Numbered from the stretch's first letter, positions 47,256 to 56,164 are shown. The stretch is 64,000 nucleotides of DNA from Draconibacterium aestuarii (GCA_026671195.1 JAPOHD010000027.1:682001-746000), one strand, 5' to 3'. The notes: generated by a model from the sequence alone, not told the origin. Made by a program: numbers and translations.

Positions 47256-49619
47256 ATGAGAAGGAGATTATTCAAATTGGCGGTAGGATGTTTTGTTTTG
47301 TTGGGAATGTTCTCGTGTAAACCACGTGGACCGCAGCAAACAGTGGAAAATGAGTTCTCAGGATCGGAAAGTTGTCGCGAATGCCACGAAAAATTTTATC
47401 AGCTATGGGAGACATCGTACCATGGACAGGCCATGATGCCTGTAAATGCCGATTTTGTAGCAAAACATAATTTACCCGGCAGCAAACCAATTGACGTTGA
47501 AGGAAAAATGTATGAGATGGTTTCTTCTGATTCGACCATGACACTGTTGGAAAAAGAGGATGACAAACTAGTAAATTCCTATCAAATGATTTGGGCGATG
47601 GGAGGCCATAATGTATATACTTTTTTAACTCCCCTGGAGAAAGGAAAATTACAGACGGCTCCGCTGGCTTTCGATGCCAATCGTAACGAATGGTTTAATT
47701 ATCCGGAAGCAGGAGTGCGTATGTTTGATGCGGGCGTTGACCCCGACGAAGCATTGCCGTGGAAAGATGCTATGTTTACTTTTAATACGGGGTGTTACAG
47801 CTGTCATATCAGTCAGTTGAGTACTAATTTTGATTTAACTTCTGAAACCTATCATACAACCTGGCGCGAGGCAGGTATTAATTGCGAAACTTGTCATGGA
47901 CCGGCAGGCGAGCACATTCGTATTTTTAAAAATTTAAAAGAAGGAGAAGAAGCGAAGGAGTTAGGCTTGATAAGCACGAAAGTATTTACGCAAGAACAGC
48001 ACAATGCATCGTGTTCACCGTGCCATGCCAAAATGAGTCCGATTACGCCAAGTTACATGCCCGGCGATAAATTCTTTGATAACTATAATATTACTACACT
48101 CGAAGACCGCGATTTTTATCCTGACGGGCGCGATTTAGGCGAAAATTATACACTGACCGGCTGGATGATGAATAAATGTGTTCAGAAAAGTGAATTGCAT
48201 TGTGTTACTTGTCATACTTCAAGTGGTCGCGACCGAAATAAAGAGAATCCTAACCAGGCCTGTTTAACCTGTCATAACAACCGCAATGAAGATTTGGAGG
48301 CACACACCGGGCATCCGGCCAAAGCAGGTTTAACCTGTGTAAGTTGCCATATGCCAAAGCGCGAATTTGTAGGCCATTTTCTTCGAAGCGATCACTCGTT
48401 CCGTCCGCCAATGCCTGAAGCTACAATTAAGTTTGGATCTCCCAACGCCTGTAACCAGTGTCATACCGATAAAACGCCTGAATGGGCAAATGAAATTGTG
48501 AAAAAGCGCCCCAACGGAAATTACCAGGAGGAGACCTTAAAGTGGGCACAACTTATAAAAGAGGCTCGCGATAACGACTGGTCCAATATCGACAAAATAT
48601 ACAGTTATATAAAAAGCGGGAAACCCGACGAAGTGGTTACCACATCGTTTATTCGTTTGCTTGGAAACTGTAATCTGGAATCAAAATATCCGGTATTATT
48701 AGAAGCAATAAATTCAGAATCAGAATTGGTTCGATCGGCTGCAGCAATCGGTTTGAGTGGAAATGCTTCGGAAGAGGTAAAGAACGCGCTCTTAAAGGCC
48801 TGCCAGGATGAAATCAGGTTGGTTCGTATTCAGGCTGTAAATACGATACTTACCCTTGATCCTGCAAGATTTAACGGCGAGCAACAAACAATAATTGCCA
48901 ATGCCGAAAAAGAATATGTTGCATCGATGACTTCGCGCCTCGATAACTGGAGTAATCACTATAATCTAGGCATTTATCATCAGAATAAAGGAGAGGCACA
49001 GGCTGCTTTAAGTTCGTACGAAACAGCAGCTCGTTTGTATCCGGAATCGATTATGCCTCTGATAAACAGCAGCGTATTGTATTCCTATGTTGGTAATCAT
49101 GCAAAAGCAGAGGAGAATTTGAAAAAAGTGCTTGAATTCGATCCAAAGAACGAAGCGGCCAATTTAAATCTTGGATTGCTGCTGGCAGAACAGGGACGAT
49201 TGGACGAAGCAGAGGTGGCTTTACAAGCTGCGTTGGAACGAAACCCGGAAAACAATCCGGTGGCAGCAAAAAACCTGAGTGTGATTGTGGCGCAACGTGG
49301 TGATTTGGCCGGAGCGGTAAAATATGCAGCAATTGGAGCCAAAGCACGACCGAAAGATCCAAATTATGCTTATACCCTGGCATATTATCAGATGCAAAAC
49401 GGGCAAAAGGCTGAGTCGGTAAAAACCTTAAATGAGTTGATTAAAACGCATCCTCAGTTTTTAAGTGCCACAAGTTTTCTGGCCGACATTTATTTGCAGG
49501 ATGGTAATAAGAACAAGGCTATTCTGCTCTATAAGAATGCGCTGAAAACAGAAGGAATTTCGGCACAGGATAAGGCCGCTATTCAACAAACCATTACAAC
49601 TCTGCAGCAGGGAATGTAG
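47256..49619 (+). CDS. Octahaem c-type cytochrome lipoprotein with HEAT and TPR repeats
   Basis: 787 residues with a lipobox (LLGMFSC, cysteine 21). Eight CXXCH haem sites start at residues 40, 180, 210, 253, 316, 336, 361 and 399. After the haem domain come HEAT-like helices (about 450-545, ELVRSAAAIGLSGNAS) and at least four TPRs (about 555-770, YESIMPLINSSVLY, EAANLNLGLLLAEQGRLDEAEVAL). The N-terminal spacing recalls the cytochrome c554/multihaem superfamily. It is exported and lipid-anchored. The electron partner and substrate are unknown: the TPR tail suggests docking in a larger complex. No NrfH or other redox genes are adjacent. Confidence 0.92.
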   Translation: MRRRLFKLAVGCFVLLGMFSCKPRGPQQTVENEFSGSESCRECHEKFYQLWETSYHGQAMMPVNADFVAKHNLPGSKPIDVEGKMYEMVSSDSTMTLLEKEDDKLVNSYQMIWAMGGHNVYTFLTPLEKGKLQTAPLAFDANRNEWFNYPEAGVRMFDAGVDPDEALPWKDAMFTFNTGCYSCHISQLSTNFDLTSETYHTTWREAGINCETCHGPAGEHIRIFKNLKEGEEAKELGLISTKVFTQEQHNASCSPCHAKMSPITPSYMPGDKFFDNYNITTLEDRDFYPDGRDLGENYTLTGWMMNKCVQKSELHCVTCHTSSGRDRNKENPNQACLTCHNNRNEDLEAHTGHPAKAGLTCVSCHMPKREFVGHFLRSDHSFRPPMPEATIKFGSPNACNQCHTDKTPEWANEIVKKRPNGNYQEETLKWAQLIKEARDNDWSNIDKIYSYIKSGKPDEVVTTSFIRLLGNCNLESKYPVLLEAINSESELVRSAAAIGLSGNASEEVKNALLKACQDEIRLVRIQAVNTILTLDPARFNGEQQTIIANAEKEYVASMTSRLDNWSNHYNLGIYHQNKGEAQAALSSYETAARLYPESIMPLINSSVLYSYVGNHAKAEENLKKVLEFDPKNEAANLNLGLLLAEQGRLDEAEVALQAALERNPENNPVAAKNLSVIVAQRGDLAGAVKYAAIGAKARPKDPNYAYTLAYYQMQNGQKAESVKTLNELIKTHPQFLSATSFLADIYLQDGNKNKAILLYKNALKTEGISAQDKAAIQQTITTLQQGM

Positions 49620-49673
49620 AACACTTCGTGTTAGGCAGCAGTTTCATTTGAAAGGGGCAATAAATACAAAAAG

Positions 49674-49702
49674 GCCTGCTCTTTTTTGAAGTAAGAGCAG
49701 GC
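49674..49702 (-). terminator. Terminator, minus strand
   Basis: A 10-bp stem (arms 49674-49683 and 49693-49702) followed on the minus strand by TTTTTG. It lies 79 bp beyond the stop of the small gene at 49781 and also sits 55 bp after the cytochrome stop. Confidence 0.7.
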
Positions 49703-49780
49703 AGTTGCGGGGAATTTACACTATAAGGTGTTTGCTGTCTGTTTTTGATTTAAAAGTTGGAGTATGTACTGTGGTCATTT

Positions 49781-49993
49781 TTAAGCGGTAAACTTTACTG
49801 CTCTAAAAATATCCTGAAATGCTTCCTCAAGTACATCAGGATACAAATAGTAATATTTCACGCGGCACCATTTGTAAAATTCAAATCGCTCGTGGTCATC
49901 CATCAATTTGATACTTTCCTCTAATTCATTTCTGAACTGGTTTTTCTGAGAACTTGCCTCAGTTAAACATTTTTGTGCGTAGATTAGTAACAT
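49781..49993 (-). CDS. Small protein of unknown function
   Basis: 70 residues: MLLIYAQKCLTEASSQKNQF, then a helical charged stretch with EESIKLMDDHERFEFYKWCR, then an aromatic KYYYLYPDVLEEAF and a short tail. I do not recognise it. It is probably real: it has an A-rich leader (ACAAAACGAAAAGCAACT before the ATG), protein-like composition and a good terminator behind it. No signal peptide or membrane segment. Confidence 0.55.
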   Translation of the reverse strand: MLLIYAQKCLTEASSQKNQFRNELEESIKLMDDHERFEFYKWCRVKYYYLYPDVLEEAFQDIFRAVKFTA

Positions 49994-50395
49994 AGTTGCT
50001 TTTCGTTTTGTTGGTTATAAAGTATTGATGCCAGTTGATTTGTTAATATTTGGGAACTTACTCCTCAATTTCTACGTTCGCGATCTGCCAGGGAACAATA
50101 AAATCTGAATGAGTATGGTGTGCGGTACCATACGCTTTGTCGAAAAATCTTTGTCTGTTCTGACGACAATCAAACTCGTATGGACTTTGATTCGTCAATA
50201 ATCGTTTTTTGTTAGTTATCCGATGCATCGTTTATTAATTAGTTGGATAGCAAAAATAAGTTTCATACGCGTAATGCTCTACATTAAAACCATTCCATTT
50301 ATTTGTTCATTTTGTCCATTTTTAGTAACTTATAAACTAGTAGTGGCAAAACGATTGCAATCAATAAATATTAAATACTTCAAAATAGGCTGGTC
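49994..50395. other. Divergent intergenic region, no gene seen
   Basis: About 400 bp between the small protein and the STAND-type NTPase. It is AT-rich toward the right. A short open frame at 50223-50438 overlaps the next gene and has no coding character. No repeat is seen. Confidence 0.45.
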
Positions 50396-52045
50396 ATGGT
50401 TGCTGATGTATATAAATTATTGCGAAATCATGTTTTAACCAAAATTGACAAGGAAATTCTTTATGGTAAAGACTGTGTGGATTTATCGAAAATGATCTAT
50501 GAAAAAACAAACCGTCAGGTGAGTAGCACTACCATAAAACGTTTTTTTGGCCTGATAAAAAGCAAATTTAAACCGTCGAAATATACCCTTGATTCCCTGT
50601 CTGAATTTGTTGGGTTTAAAGACTGGAGTGATTTTTTTAATTCGTACGATGATGCACGATACTCACCTTCAAAATACGATTCATGGGTATTGCTAAAAAT
50701 GCGTTTTATGCAAATAACCGAGCACTGCCTTGAATCGCTGAAACAAAAAACCAATTATAAACCCGAAAAATTTGTTTACAGGTCGTTTATCGACAAGCGT
50801 TTTAACAACCTTCGGAAATCGGATGCCCGGGCTACCATGTTTGTGGCTCCCGATGGATACGGGAAATCGACAGCTATGATACATCTGGCCGAAAAAATAA
50901 TGGCAGATACCAGGGGAGAATTTAAAAACGATATTGTTTGTTTAATTGACGGGGGCATATTCTTTAACCTCTATTCGCTGAACCACAATATTGAACTGAT
51001 CAACCAACTTATCGATTTCAAAATACAGTCGAGCATCAGTGTTTATTTTCAGCAAAATCCCGAAAAAAGAAAAGGTAATTTGTGGGTGCTCATCGACAGT
51101 ATTGACGAAATATTCTTCGATGCTGAGCGGTACCGGCATTTGGTTGAAAACCTGATGCGCATATTAATGGCGCATAACAACAATTGGTTTAAAGTTATTT
51201 TAACCTGCCGGGCCGAGAATCTTGACGCATTTACACAGGCACTGAATAAAAATCCGATATTAAAAACATTTTGGTACGATGTGAAGTTTTTTGAGGAGAA
51301 AAAGGTAGATGCCATTAATATCCCCTTATTCAGTAACAAAGAAATAAAAGCCGTGTTACAGTTAAATAAGGTTGAGGAGAATTACAAAGAGATCTTTACC
51401 AGGTATAAGGATGTGCTGGAGATTGTGTCTCACCCCTATTCATTGTCGCTGTTTATAGGTGCATTTAAACAAAACGAAAATATTTCGGAAATCATTTTAC
51501 TGAATCGTTACACCAATACAAAAGTACTTTCGCCACCCTATCTTGAGGAAAAACAATTGCTGATTCGCCGTTTTATGAAACTTTGCAATTTTGGGAAAGA
51601 TTCCACTTCAGTAAGAAAGGATTTGTTGTTGAATCCCAAAAACATTACCCCTGCCTATCAGGAATTGCTTTCAAACGGAACAATATTCGAATACGTTCTT
51701 CCCGAAGACGGAATTATCAGCACTGTATATGTTAGCTTTTCTCAGGAAATTATTTTTGAATATTTTGTATTGAGTGTCTGGAGTAAGGATAAACCCTTTA
51801 CATCTGAATTGTTTTTTAGTATCATGGAGTTTTATAAACACTCGAAATATATACAGTGTAACCTGCTCAAATTATTTATCAAGAAATTAGTTCATCACCA
51901 AAATTTTGAAGTGATCAGACAAATTCACAATACCTTCAAACAATCAACATTGTTCGAAAATGAATATTCCAATATCTCCGGTTGTATGCCTGGCGTTGTG
52001 TCGGCCATTAAAGAAGCAGTTGAAAATCATAAATTTGCCTTTTAA
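50396..52045 (+). CDS. STAND/NACHT-like NTPase with HTH-like N-terminal domain
   Basis: 549 residues. Residues 28-80 (DLSKMIYEKTNRQVSSTTIK, then RFFG and later LDSLSEFVGFKDWSDFF) look like a helix-turn-helix. The P-loop is APDGYGKST at 151-159, Walker B is WVLIDSIDEIF at 230-240, and VILTCRAENL at 267-276 fits sensor 1. These features are those of STAND ATPases close to NACHT/AP-ATPases. The C-terminal 200 residues are helical and unassigned. Such proteins act as signalling switches and some as phage sensors. Here the role is unknown; neighbours are outer-membrane barrels and not effectors. Confidence 0.75.
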   Translation: MVADVYKLLRNHVLTKIDKEILYGKDCVDLSKMIYEKTNRQVSSTTIKRFFGLIKSKFKPSKYTLDSLSEFVGFKDWSDFFNSYDDARYSPSKYDSWVLLKMRFMQITEHCLESLKQKTNYKPEKFVYRSFIDKRFNNLRKSDARATMFVAPDGYGKSTAMIHLAEKIMADTRGEFKNDIVCLIDGGIFFNLYSLNHNIELINQLIDFKIQSSISVYFQQNPEKRKGNLWVLIDSIDEIFFDAERYRHLVENLMRILMAHNNNWFKVILTCRAENLDAFTQALNKNPILKTFWYDVKFFEEKKVDAINIPLFSNKEIKAVLQLNKVEENYKEIFTRYKDVLEIVSHPYSLSLFIGAFKQNENISEIILLNRYTNTKVLSPPYLEEKQLLIRRFMKLCNFGKDSTSVRKDLLLNPKNITPAYQELLSNGTIFEYVLPEDGIISTVYVSFSQEIIFEYFVLSVWSKDKPFTSELFFSIMEFYKHSKYIQCNLLKLFIKKLVHHQNFEVIRQIHNTFKQSTLFENEYSNISGCMPGVVSAIKEAVENHKFAF

Positions 52046-52318
52046 TCGGGATTCTGTATTAGAACTTTGGAATGAGCGCTTTTAACCCGGATTCCTAATA
52101 CGTCAAAAAAGTAAAACCAAATAGCTAACTTGCTGTATGCAGCAGTCAAGCCAACCCAATCCATAATTAGATCCAATATATCAATCAGTGATTTATCAGG
52201 CTTTGTAGGGTCAAGTTAAATGGAATTATGCATTAAGTAGTATCAATGTGCAATAGACTTTTTAATGCATATTGTGGGTTAAAATTTATCTTCAGATGGC
52301 CGTGTACCTGAGTTGGTT
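52046..52318. other. Intergenic region, left part
   Basis: It holds no ORF and no clear terminator for the NTPase gene. The promoter of the next gene lies at its right edge. Confidence 0.45.
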
Positions 52319-52385
52319 TTTGGCCAATTGGGATTACGATTGACTTATTTGGGCTAGTGAGCTGTTCCGCTACAGGCTATATTTA
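52319..52385 (+). promoter_or_regulatory. AraC-type operator and promoter of the first outer-membrane barrel
   Basis: GGG cores at 52330 and 52351 are 21 bp apart; the second is preceded by TTGA starting at 52340 (TTGA-N7-GGG). A -7-like TATATTTA begins at 52378, 27 bp after the second GGG. The geometry equals that of four other promoters in this region. The leader is about 65 nt. Confidence 0.6.
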
Positions 52386-52453
52386 CAGCAATAAAACGTA
52401 CTAAAAACTGAAAACAAATAATAATTCGGAGTAAAACAAAGGGGAAAATTTTA

Positions 52454-53212
52454 ATGAGATTAGTTATATTCATATTCTTGACAATGATCTTGAGCCAGAT
52501 CGCACGGGCGCAGGAAGTTGATTATGATGCAGAACATCAGGAATCTACCTTGCCCAACTTTTCGCGGGTACACTCCAACTTCGAGTTTTACAGTTTTAAT
52601 GGTGGCGAACGAGCCGTGCACTGGGTTACCAATGGTAAATTGGAATTAGGCGACAGGGATTATCTGAATCTTGAAATGATATGGGGGTATTATAATAAAG
52701 AGGGGAAACACGCCTGGACTCCCGGTGATTTTAGTCTTGCCTATTCGCGCAATTACTACTCCTCTAAATTTGGTGATTCGGGCTGGCAGGGCTGGTCGCC
52801 CACTGTAAAATTAATTCTTCCAACAGGAAATCCCGAGTATGCGGCCATTTTTGGTCACTGGATTTTGGAACCTTCTTTTCAGTACACGTGGTTATTAAAC
52901 GATGACCGTTTTTTCATCCGGAACAGATGGCGTGTAAACTTCCCCCTGGCCAATACAAACGACTGGCCCGAACCGCCAATCTTTTTACGTTTTGAGCCGC
53001 AGATCGGATTTGAGAACAGCAAATTTTGGGCCTCAGCCACCATGGACAACCGTATGGTGTTTAATATGGATGCCTATGTAATTTTTGGCCGATTGGATGC
53101 CGGTTACAAGATCAGTAAGAAAAGCGGAATAAACGTTTTTTATACTGAACGTTTGCGCGAAAAAGTATTATTTAAGAAATATGCCGGCGTGAGTTTTTAT
53201 TACAACTTTTAA
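52454..53212 (+). CDS. Outer-membrane beta-barrel protein (transporter-like)
   Basis: 252 residues with a signal peptide ending ARAQ. Amphipathic beta-strands with many aromatics run to the C-terminal VSFYYNF, whose terminal Phe is typical of outer-membrane barrels. Stretches such as WSPTVKLILPTGNPEY and NRWRVNFPLANTNDW resemble the broad MetA-like transporter barrels. Substrate unknown. It shares its operator design with the barrel gene downstream and with three secreted hydrolases. Confidence 0.7.
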   Translation: MRLVIFIFLTMILSQIARAQEVDYDAEHQESTLPNFSRVHSNFEFYSFNGGERAVHWVTNGKLELGDRDYLNLEMIWGYYNKEGKHAWTPGDFSLAYSRNYYSSKFGDSGWQGWSPTVKLILPTGNPEYAAIFGHWILEPSFQYTWLLNDDRFFIRNRWRVNFPLANTNDWPEPPIFLRFEPQIGFENSKFWASATMDNRMVFNMDAYVIFGRLDAGYKISKKSGINVFYTERLREKVLFKKYAGVSFYYNF

Positions 53213-53282
53213 ATTGTAGTCGGATAAATAAAAGCGACAGCTAATGCATATTCAGGGTTTGACAACAGAATACAGCTTCTAT

Positions 53283-53339
53283 CGGGATATCGGTTGACAC
53301 AATTGGGATGATATATTCAGCGTAGCTGCACTACATTTT
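53283..53339 (+). promoter_or_regulatory. AraC-type operator and promoter D1
   Basis: CGGGAT at 53283 and TGGGAT at 53304, 21 bp apart. TTGA at 53294 lies 11 bp before the second GGG (53305). A -7-like TACATTTT begins at 53332, 27 bp after that GGG. It would give a long leader of about 255 nt to the gene at 53598. Confidence 0.55.
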
Positions 53340-53458
53340 AATTTATACGCTTTGGGAGGTACTTGCCAATCACATAAAAAGCTGGTTATCCGAAATCTGC
53401 TGTTTGATCTCTCAAATGGAGATAACTGGTTGTGAGTATTGCCTGGGATTCACATAGA

Positions 53459-53525
53459 TTGACCAAATTGGATTTGTTACTGACCTGAAATGGGGCATAC
53501 ATGATGCCTTGTTGGTTGATATTTG
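53459..53525 (+). promoter_or_regulatory. AraC-type operator and promoter D2 (weaker)
   Basis: TTGACC at 53459 and CTGACC at 53480 are 21 bp apart, each followed by a GG-rich core (GGAT, GGGG; the second core is shifted by 1 bp). A -7-like GATATTTG begins at 53518. Leader about 68 nt, similar to the upstream barrel gene, so this may be the main promoter. Confidence 0.4.
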
Positions 53526-53597
53526 CGCTTGTATAAAGTAATGTACCAAAGGGAAAGTGTTCAGAAACAGAATTTTAAAAAACAAATAAAGAATAGC

Positions 53598-54419
53598 ATG
53601 AAACAAGTTAAAGTAATTTTAGTAGCTGCTCTGGCTGTATTTGGCCTCAATTCGGTGAGCGCGCAAGACGAGAGTTCGGGAACTGCGCTCAGCGAGCAGG
53701 AAGAGATTGCACAAAAACTGCAAAATCCGCTGGCAAGCATTATTGCCTTGCCCATACAGCATAACATTGGTACCGGAGTTCCGGGCTACGAAGGATCGAC
53801 GTACACCATGTTGTTGCAACCCATTATTGCAACCGATTTTAACAAGTTTAGCATTGTACACCGCGGTGTATTTGGTGCTTCTTACCTGCCTGCGTCAGAA
53901 GCAGGCGACGGAAGTGTTTTTGGAATGACCGATTTGAACTATTCGTTCTTTTTAGCGCCCAAAACAGGAAAAAAACTTGCCTGGGGAGTGGGGCCGTCTG
54001 TTGATTTGCCAACAGCAACCGACCAACGGTTAGGTAGTGGAAAATGGAGTGCCGGTGCCGGTTTTGTAATGGTGTATCAGCAAAACAAATGGACTTTCGA
54101 TATGGTATTTCGTCAAACCATGTCGTTTGCCGGAGACAGTGAACGCGCCGATGTGAGCCGTTTTGTGGGGCAAACCCTTGTGGCTTATGGCCTGGGTAAC
54201 GGATGGATTGTAAATACCTTTCCAACCATTACAGCCAACTGGAATGCCGAAAGTGGCCAGAAATGGACCATTCCTGTTGGGGGTGGCATAAGTAAACTGG
54301 TTTTCCTGGGTAAGATGCCTGTCTCTTTTGGCGCACAGTATTACAACAATGTGGTTCGTCCGGATTATGCGGGTAAAAGCGAATTCCGGTTTTCTACCAC
54401 ATTTGTGTTTGCAAAATAG
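53598..54419 (+). CDS. Outer-membrane barrel protein, neuromedin-U-like transporter type
   Basis: 273 residues from the ATG at 53598 (MKQVKVILVAALAVFGLNSVSAQ, signal peptide); the frame is open further upstream but without a second signal. A short helical part (SEQEEIAQKLQNPLASIIALP) is followed by strands such as QHNIGTG, GMTDLNYSFFLAP, WGVGPSVDLPTATDQRLGSG and a C-terminal FRFSTTFVFAK. This pattern is common in proteins loosely annotated as neuromedin U or transporter in Bacteroidota. Function unknown. It probably belongs to the same regulon as the barrel gene before it. Confidence 0.7.
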   Translation: MKQVKVILVAALAVFGLNSVSAQDESSGTALSEQEEIAQKLQNPLASIIALPIQHNIGTGVPGYEGSTYTMLLQPIIATDFNKFSIVHRGVFGASYLPASEAGDGSVFGMTDLNYSFFLAPKTGKKLAWGVGPSVDLPTATDQRLGSGKWSAGAGFVMVYQQNKWTFDMVFRQTMSFAGDSERADVSRFVGQTLVAYGLGNGWIVNTFPTITANWNAESGQKWTIPVGGGISKLVFLGKMPVSFGAQYYNNVVRPDYAGKSEFRFSTTFVFAK

Positions 54420-54427
54420 GCAAAACA

Positions 54428-54471
54428 AAAACCTCTCTGTACCGATCGCCCTGTGCGGACAGAGAGGTTTT
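54428..54471. terminator. Bidirectional terminator
   Basis: A perfect 13-bp stem (arms 54428-54440 and 54459-54471) bounded by A and T runs. It serves the barrel gene on the plus strand and the gene at 54497 on the minus strand. Confidence 0.85.
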
Positions 54472-54496
54472 TTATGTGATTTATTGTGAAATGTAA

Positions 54497-55144
54497 TTAC
54501 GAAGGGCTAATAATTCCCAGCATTTCAAGGTATTGAGGCTGGTCGGCAAGAGCCAGCCGGGCAATTTCAATATAGTCGGAATACCATTCCTGCAACGCAT
54601 CAACGGCTTCGTCGCGGGCTATGGTAGCGTCTTGTGCTTCACCCATTTCCTTTTTACGCATGGCCAGCTTTTCTTCGGCTATGATTACCAGTCCCAATCC
54701 GGTTTCAAGTTTTTCCTGTGTTTGTCCGTATCCGGCCATTTTTTCGAGCGCTTCTTCATCGGCCAACAGGTTCGCATAAAATACTTTGGTTTGCCCCAGC
54801 CAGTCCGAATGGCTGTCTTTTCGGCTCCCGTTCAGTTCCAGCTGAATATAGCGGTTGGTATCTTTGCGGAAAGCCACACGGGCAATCTTTAAAAAAGGGA
54901 TATACACGCGGTTGGCCTCTTCAATACTTTGGTTGAGGGCTTCTGTGGCCGCTTGTTGTTCCCCGTCTTCTTTTTTCTGCCGGTTGGTAAGCAACCCGGC
55001 TGTGGTGCGTAGGTCTTGTCCCTCTGCCAGACGTTCGGGTGTATAACCGAACTCTTGCAGTAAGGAAGCTATGGCCGCCTGGTTTATACCATTGTTTATG
55101 GCCACGCCTGATTTTGTTAGTAATTCATCGATTTTTTTACTCAT
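54497..55144 (-). CDS. Conserved-looking helical protein of unknown function
   Basis: 215 residues, almost all helical and charged, without a signal peptide. It begins MSKKIDELLTKSGVAINNGI, and has EALNQSIEEANRVYIPFLKIARVAFRKD, DWLGQTKVFYANLLADEEAL and EWYSDYIEIARLALADQPQYLEMLGI. Two similar segments (YIPFLKIARVAF near residue 80 and YIEIARLAL near 190) suggest an internal duplication of a helical bundle. I cannot name the family. It starts beside a long non-coding 21-bp repeat block. Confidence 0.7.
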   Translation of the reverse strand: MSKKIDELLTKSGVAINNGINQAAIASLLQEFGYTPERLAEGQDLRTTAGLLTNRQKKEDGEQQAATEALNQSIEEANRVYIPFLKIARVAFRKDTNRYIQLELNGSRKDSHSDWLGQTKVFYANLLADEEALEKMAGYGQTQEKLETGLGLVIIAEEKLAMRKKEMGEAQDATIARDEAVDALQEWYSDYIEIARLALADQPQYLEMLGIISPS

Positions 55145-55304
55145 CGTTAATCGTGTTAAGTTAAAGGGCGAATTGTTTTTTTTGAAAGTTATTTTTTACT
55201 TGTAATTATCTGCTATTGTGTTCTTGGGCTTTGCCTGCGCTGGTTAAGCGGCCTCTGTCGCTTCATTTCTTCTGCCCGAATTTTGTTCCCCCCCGCCATT
55301 GTTT

Positions 55305-55659
55305 CACGCACCTTCCGGTGCAAAAGCCTGCCGGTCGTTTACTTTTCGTTGCCTGTTACTGATTTTTTATCCCCGGTTATTAAATCTTCATTCGCGGTCA
55401 TATACTTTTAACTCTCCTCCACAAAACTTTGATTACCGGTTGCTTACTTTTGATTGCCGGTCAACTATTTCTGATTCACCGTCACAAATTTTTGATTGCC
55501 GGTCGCATACTTTTGATTCTCCGATGCCGGTGAATAAAAAGGGAGGGGTGGTTGGTTATTATTTTATGCCGGTATGCCAAAAATTTGAGGAGGTGAGCCA
55601 AAAAGTAGTGGGTTGTTGTTACATGCCGGTGGGCGTTGGTTAAAAAACGGGAGGTGTCT
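55305..55659. repeat. Mirrored array of 21-bp units (at least 10 forward, 6 reverse)
   Basis: Forward units (GATTGCCGGTC-N3-TACTTTT-like) are in register at 55326, 55347, 55368, 55389, 55410, 55431, 55452, 55473, 55494 and 55515, with a weaker one at 55305. The GATT core is exact at 55431-55515. Reverse units (GCCAAAAA-like) are in register at 55534, 55555, 55576, 55597, 55618 and 55639. All steps are exactly 21 bp. An open frame crosses it only because 21 is a multiple of 3. Flanks from 55145 and to 55785 hold no gene. Confidence 0.8.
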
Positions 55660-55785
55660 GTGAATTCTCATAATTAATGTGTTTAAAATTAAGGAAAGGC
55701 AAACAAATGTTTATAAAAACGTATTGAATATAATACGGTTAGAGATAAAAAACAAATAATATGTTTAAAAAGTTATTCTCCTGTA

Positions 55786-55866
55786 GCAAGTCTTCCTGCT
55801 TGTGCGCGAAACAATAGTTGGTAGTCTTAGTCTGTTTAATCCCTGGATTATTGTATAATCATCCGA
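55786..55866 (+). repeat. Direct repeat copy 1 flanking the TPR gene
   Basis: It begins GCAAGTCTTCCTGCTTGTGCG, shares AAACAATAGTTGG and ATTATTGTATAATC, and ends near CCGA. A second copy in the same orientation is at 57219-57300. The start holds a small inverted pair (GCAAG and CTTGTGC). Between here and the next gene (to 56164) is only non-coding DNA with fragments of common interspersed sequence. Confidence 0.65.
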
Positions 55867-56164
55867 TTGAATTGAACACAAATTTTTAAATAGACCAGGA
55901 GTTGAACTACATACACGAATTTTTAGCGCAGATTAAATTTCTCCTCTAACAATAAAAAAGTCCATATAACTTTCCCCTTTTTAAAGGGGAAATGGCTGTA
56001 GCGAACGAATGTGTGGCGGCTGTTGATAAAGGGCCGCAAAAGAGGTGGAATTCTCCTGGCACATGGTCTTTCGCTGCAGTATAACCCTGCTAATTTTATT
56101 TGGCATGTTAATGTAGGCATCGGAAAATGTGAATAACGTTAGGTTCCTTACTTGCAGCTAATTC

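Noticed and set aside
50223-50438. Open frame of 71 codons before the STAND-type gene
   Set aside because: It overlaps the start of the real gene in another frame, begins in AT-rich intergenic DNA and has no recognisable sequence.
55299-55643. Open frame of 114 codons across the 21-bp array
   Set aside because: It exists because 21 is divisible by 3, so the repeat never shifts frame. The units mutate without regard to codons, the second half is inverted, and no start signals are seen.
55923-56120. Minus-strand open frame of 65 codons
   Set aside because: The sequence matches common interspersed bacterial repeat text (CCCTTTTTAAAGGGGAAA and a GATAAAGGGCCG segment) and has no coding character.
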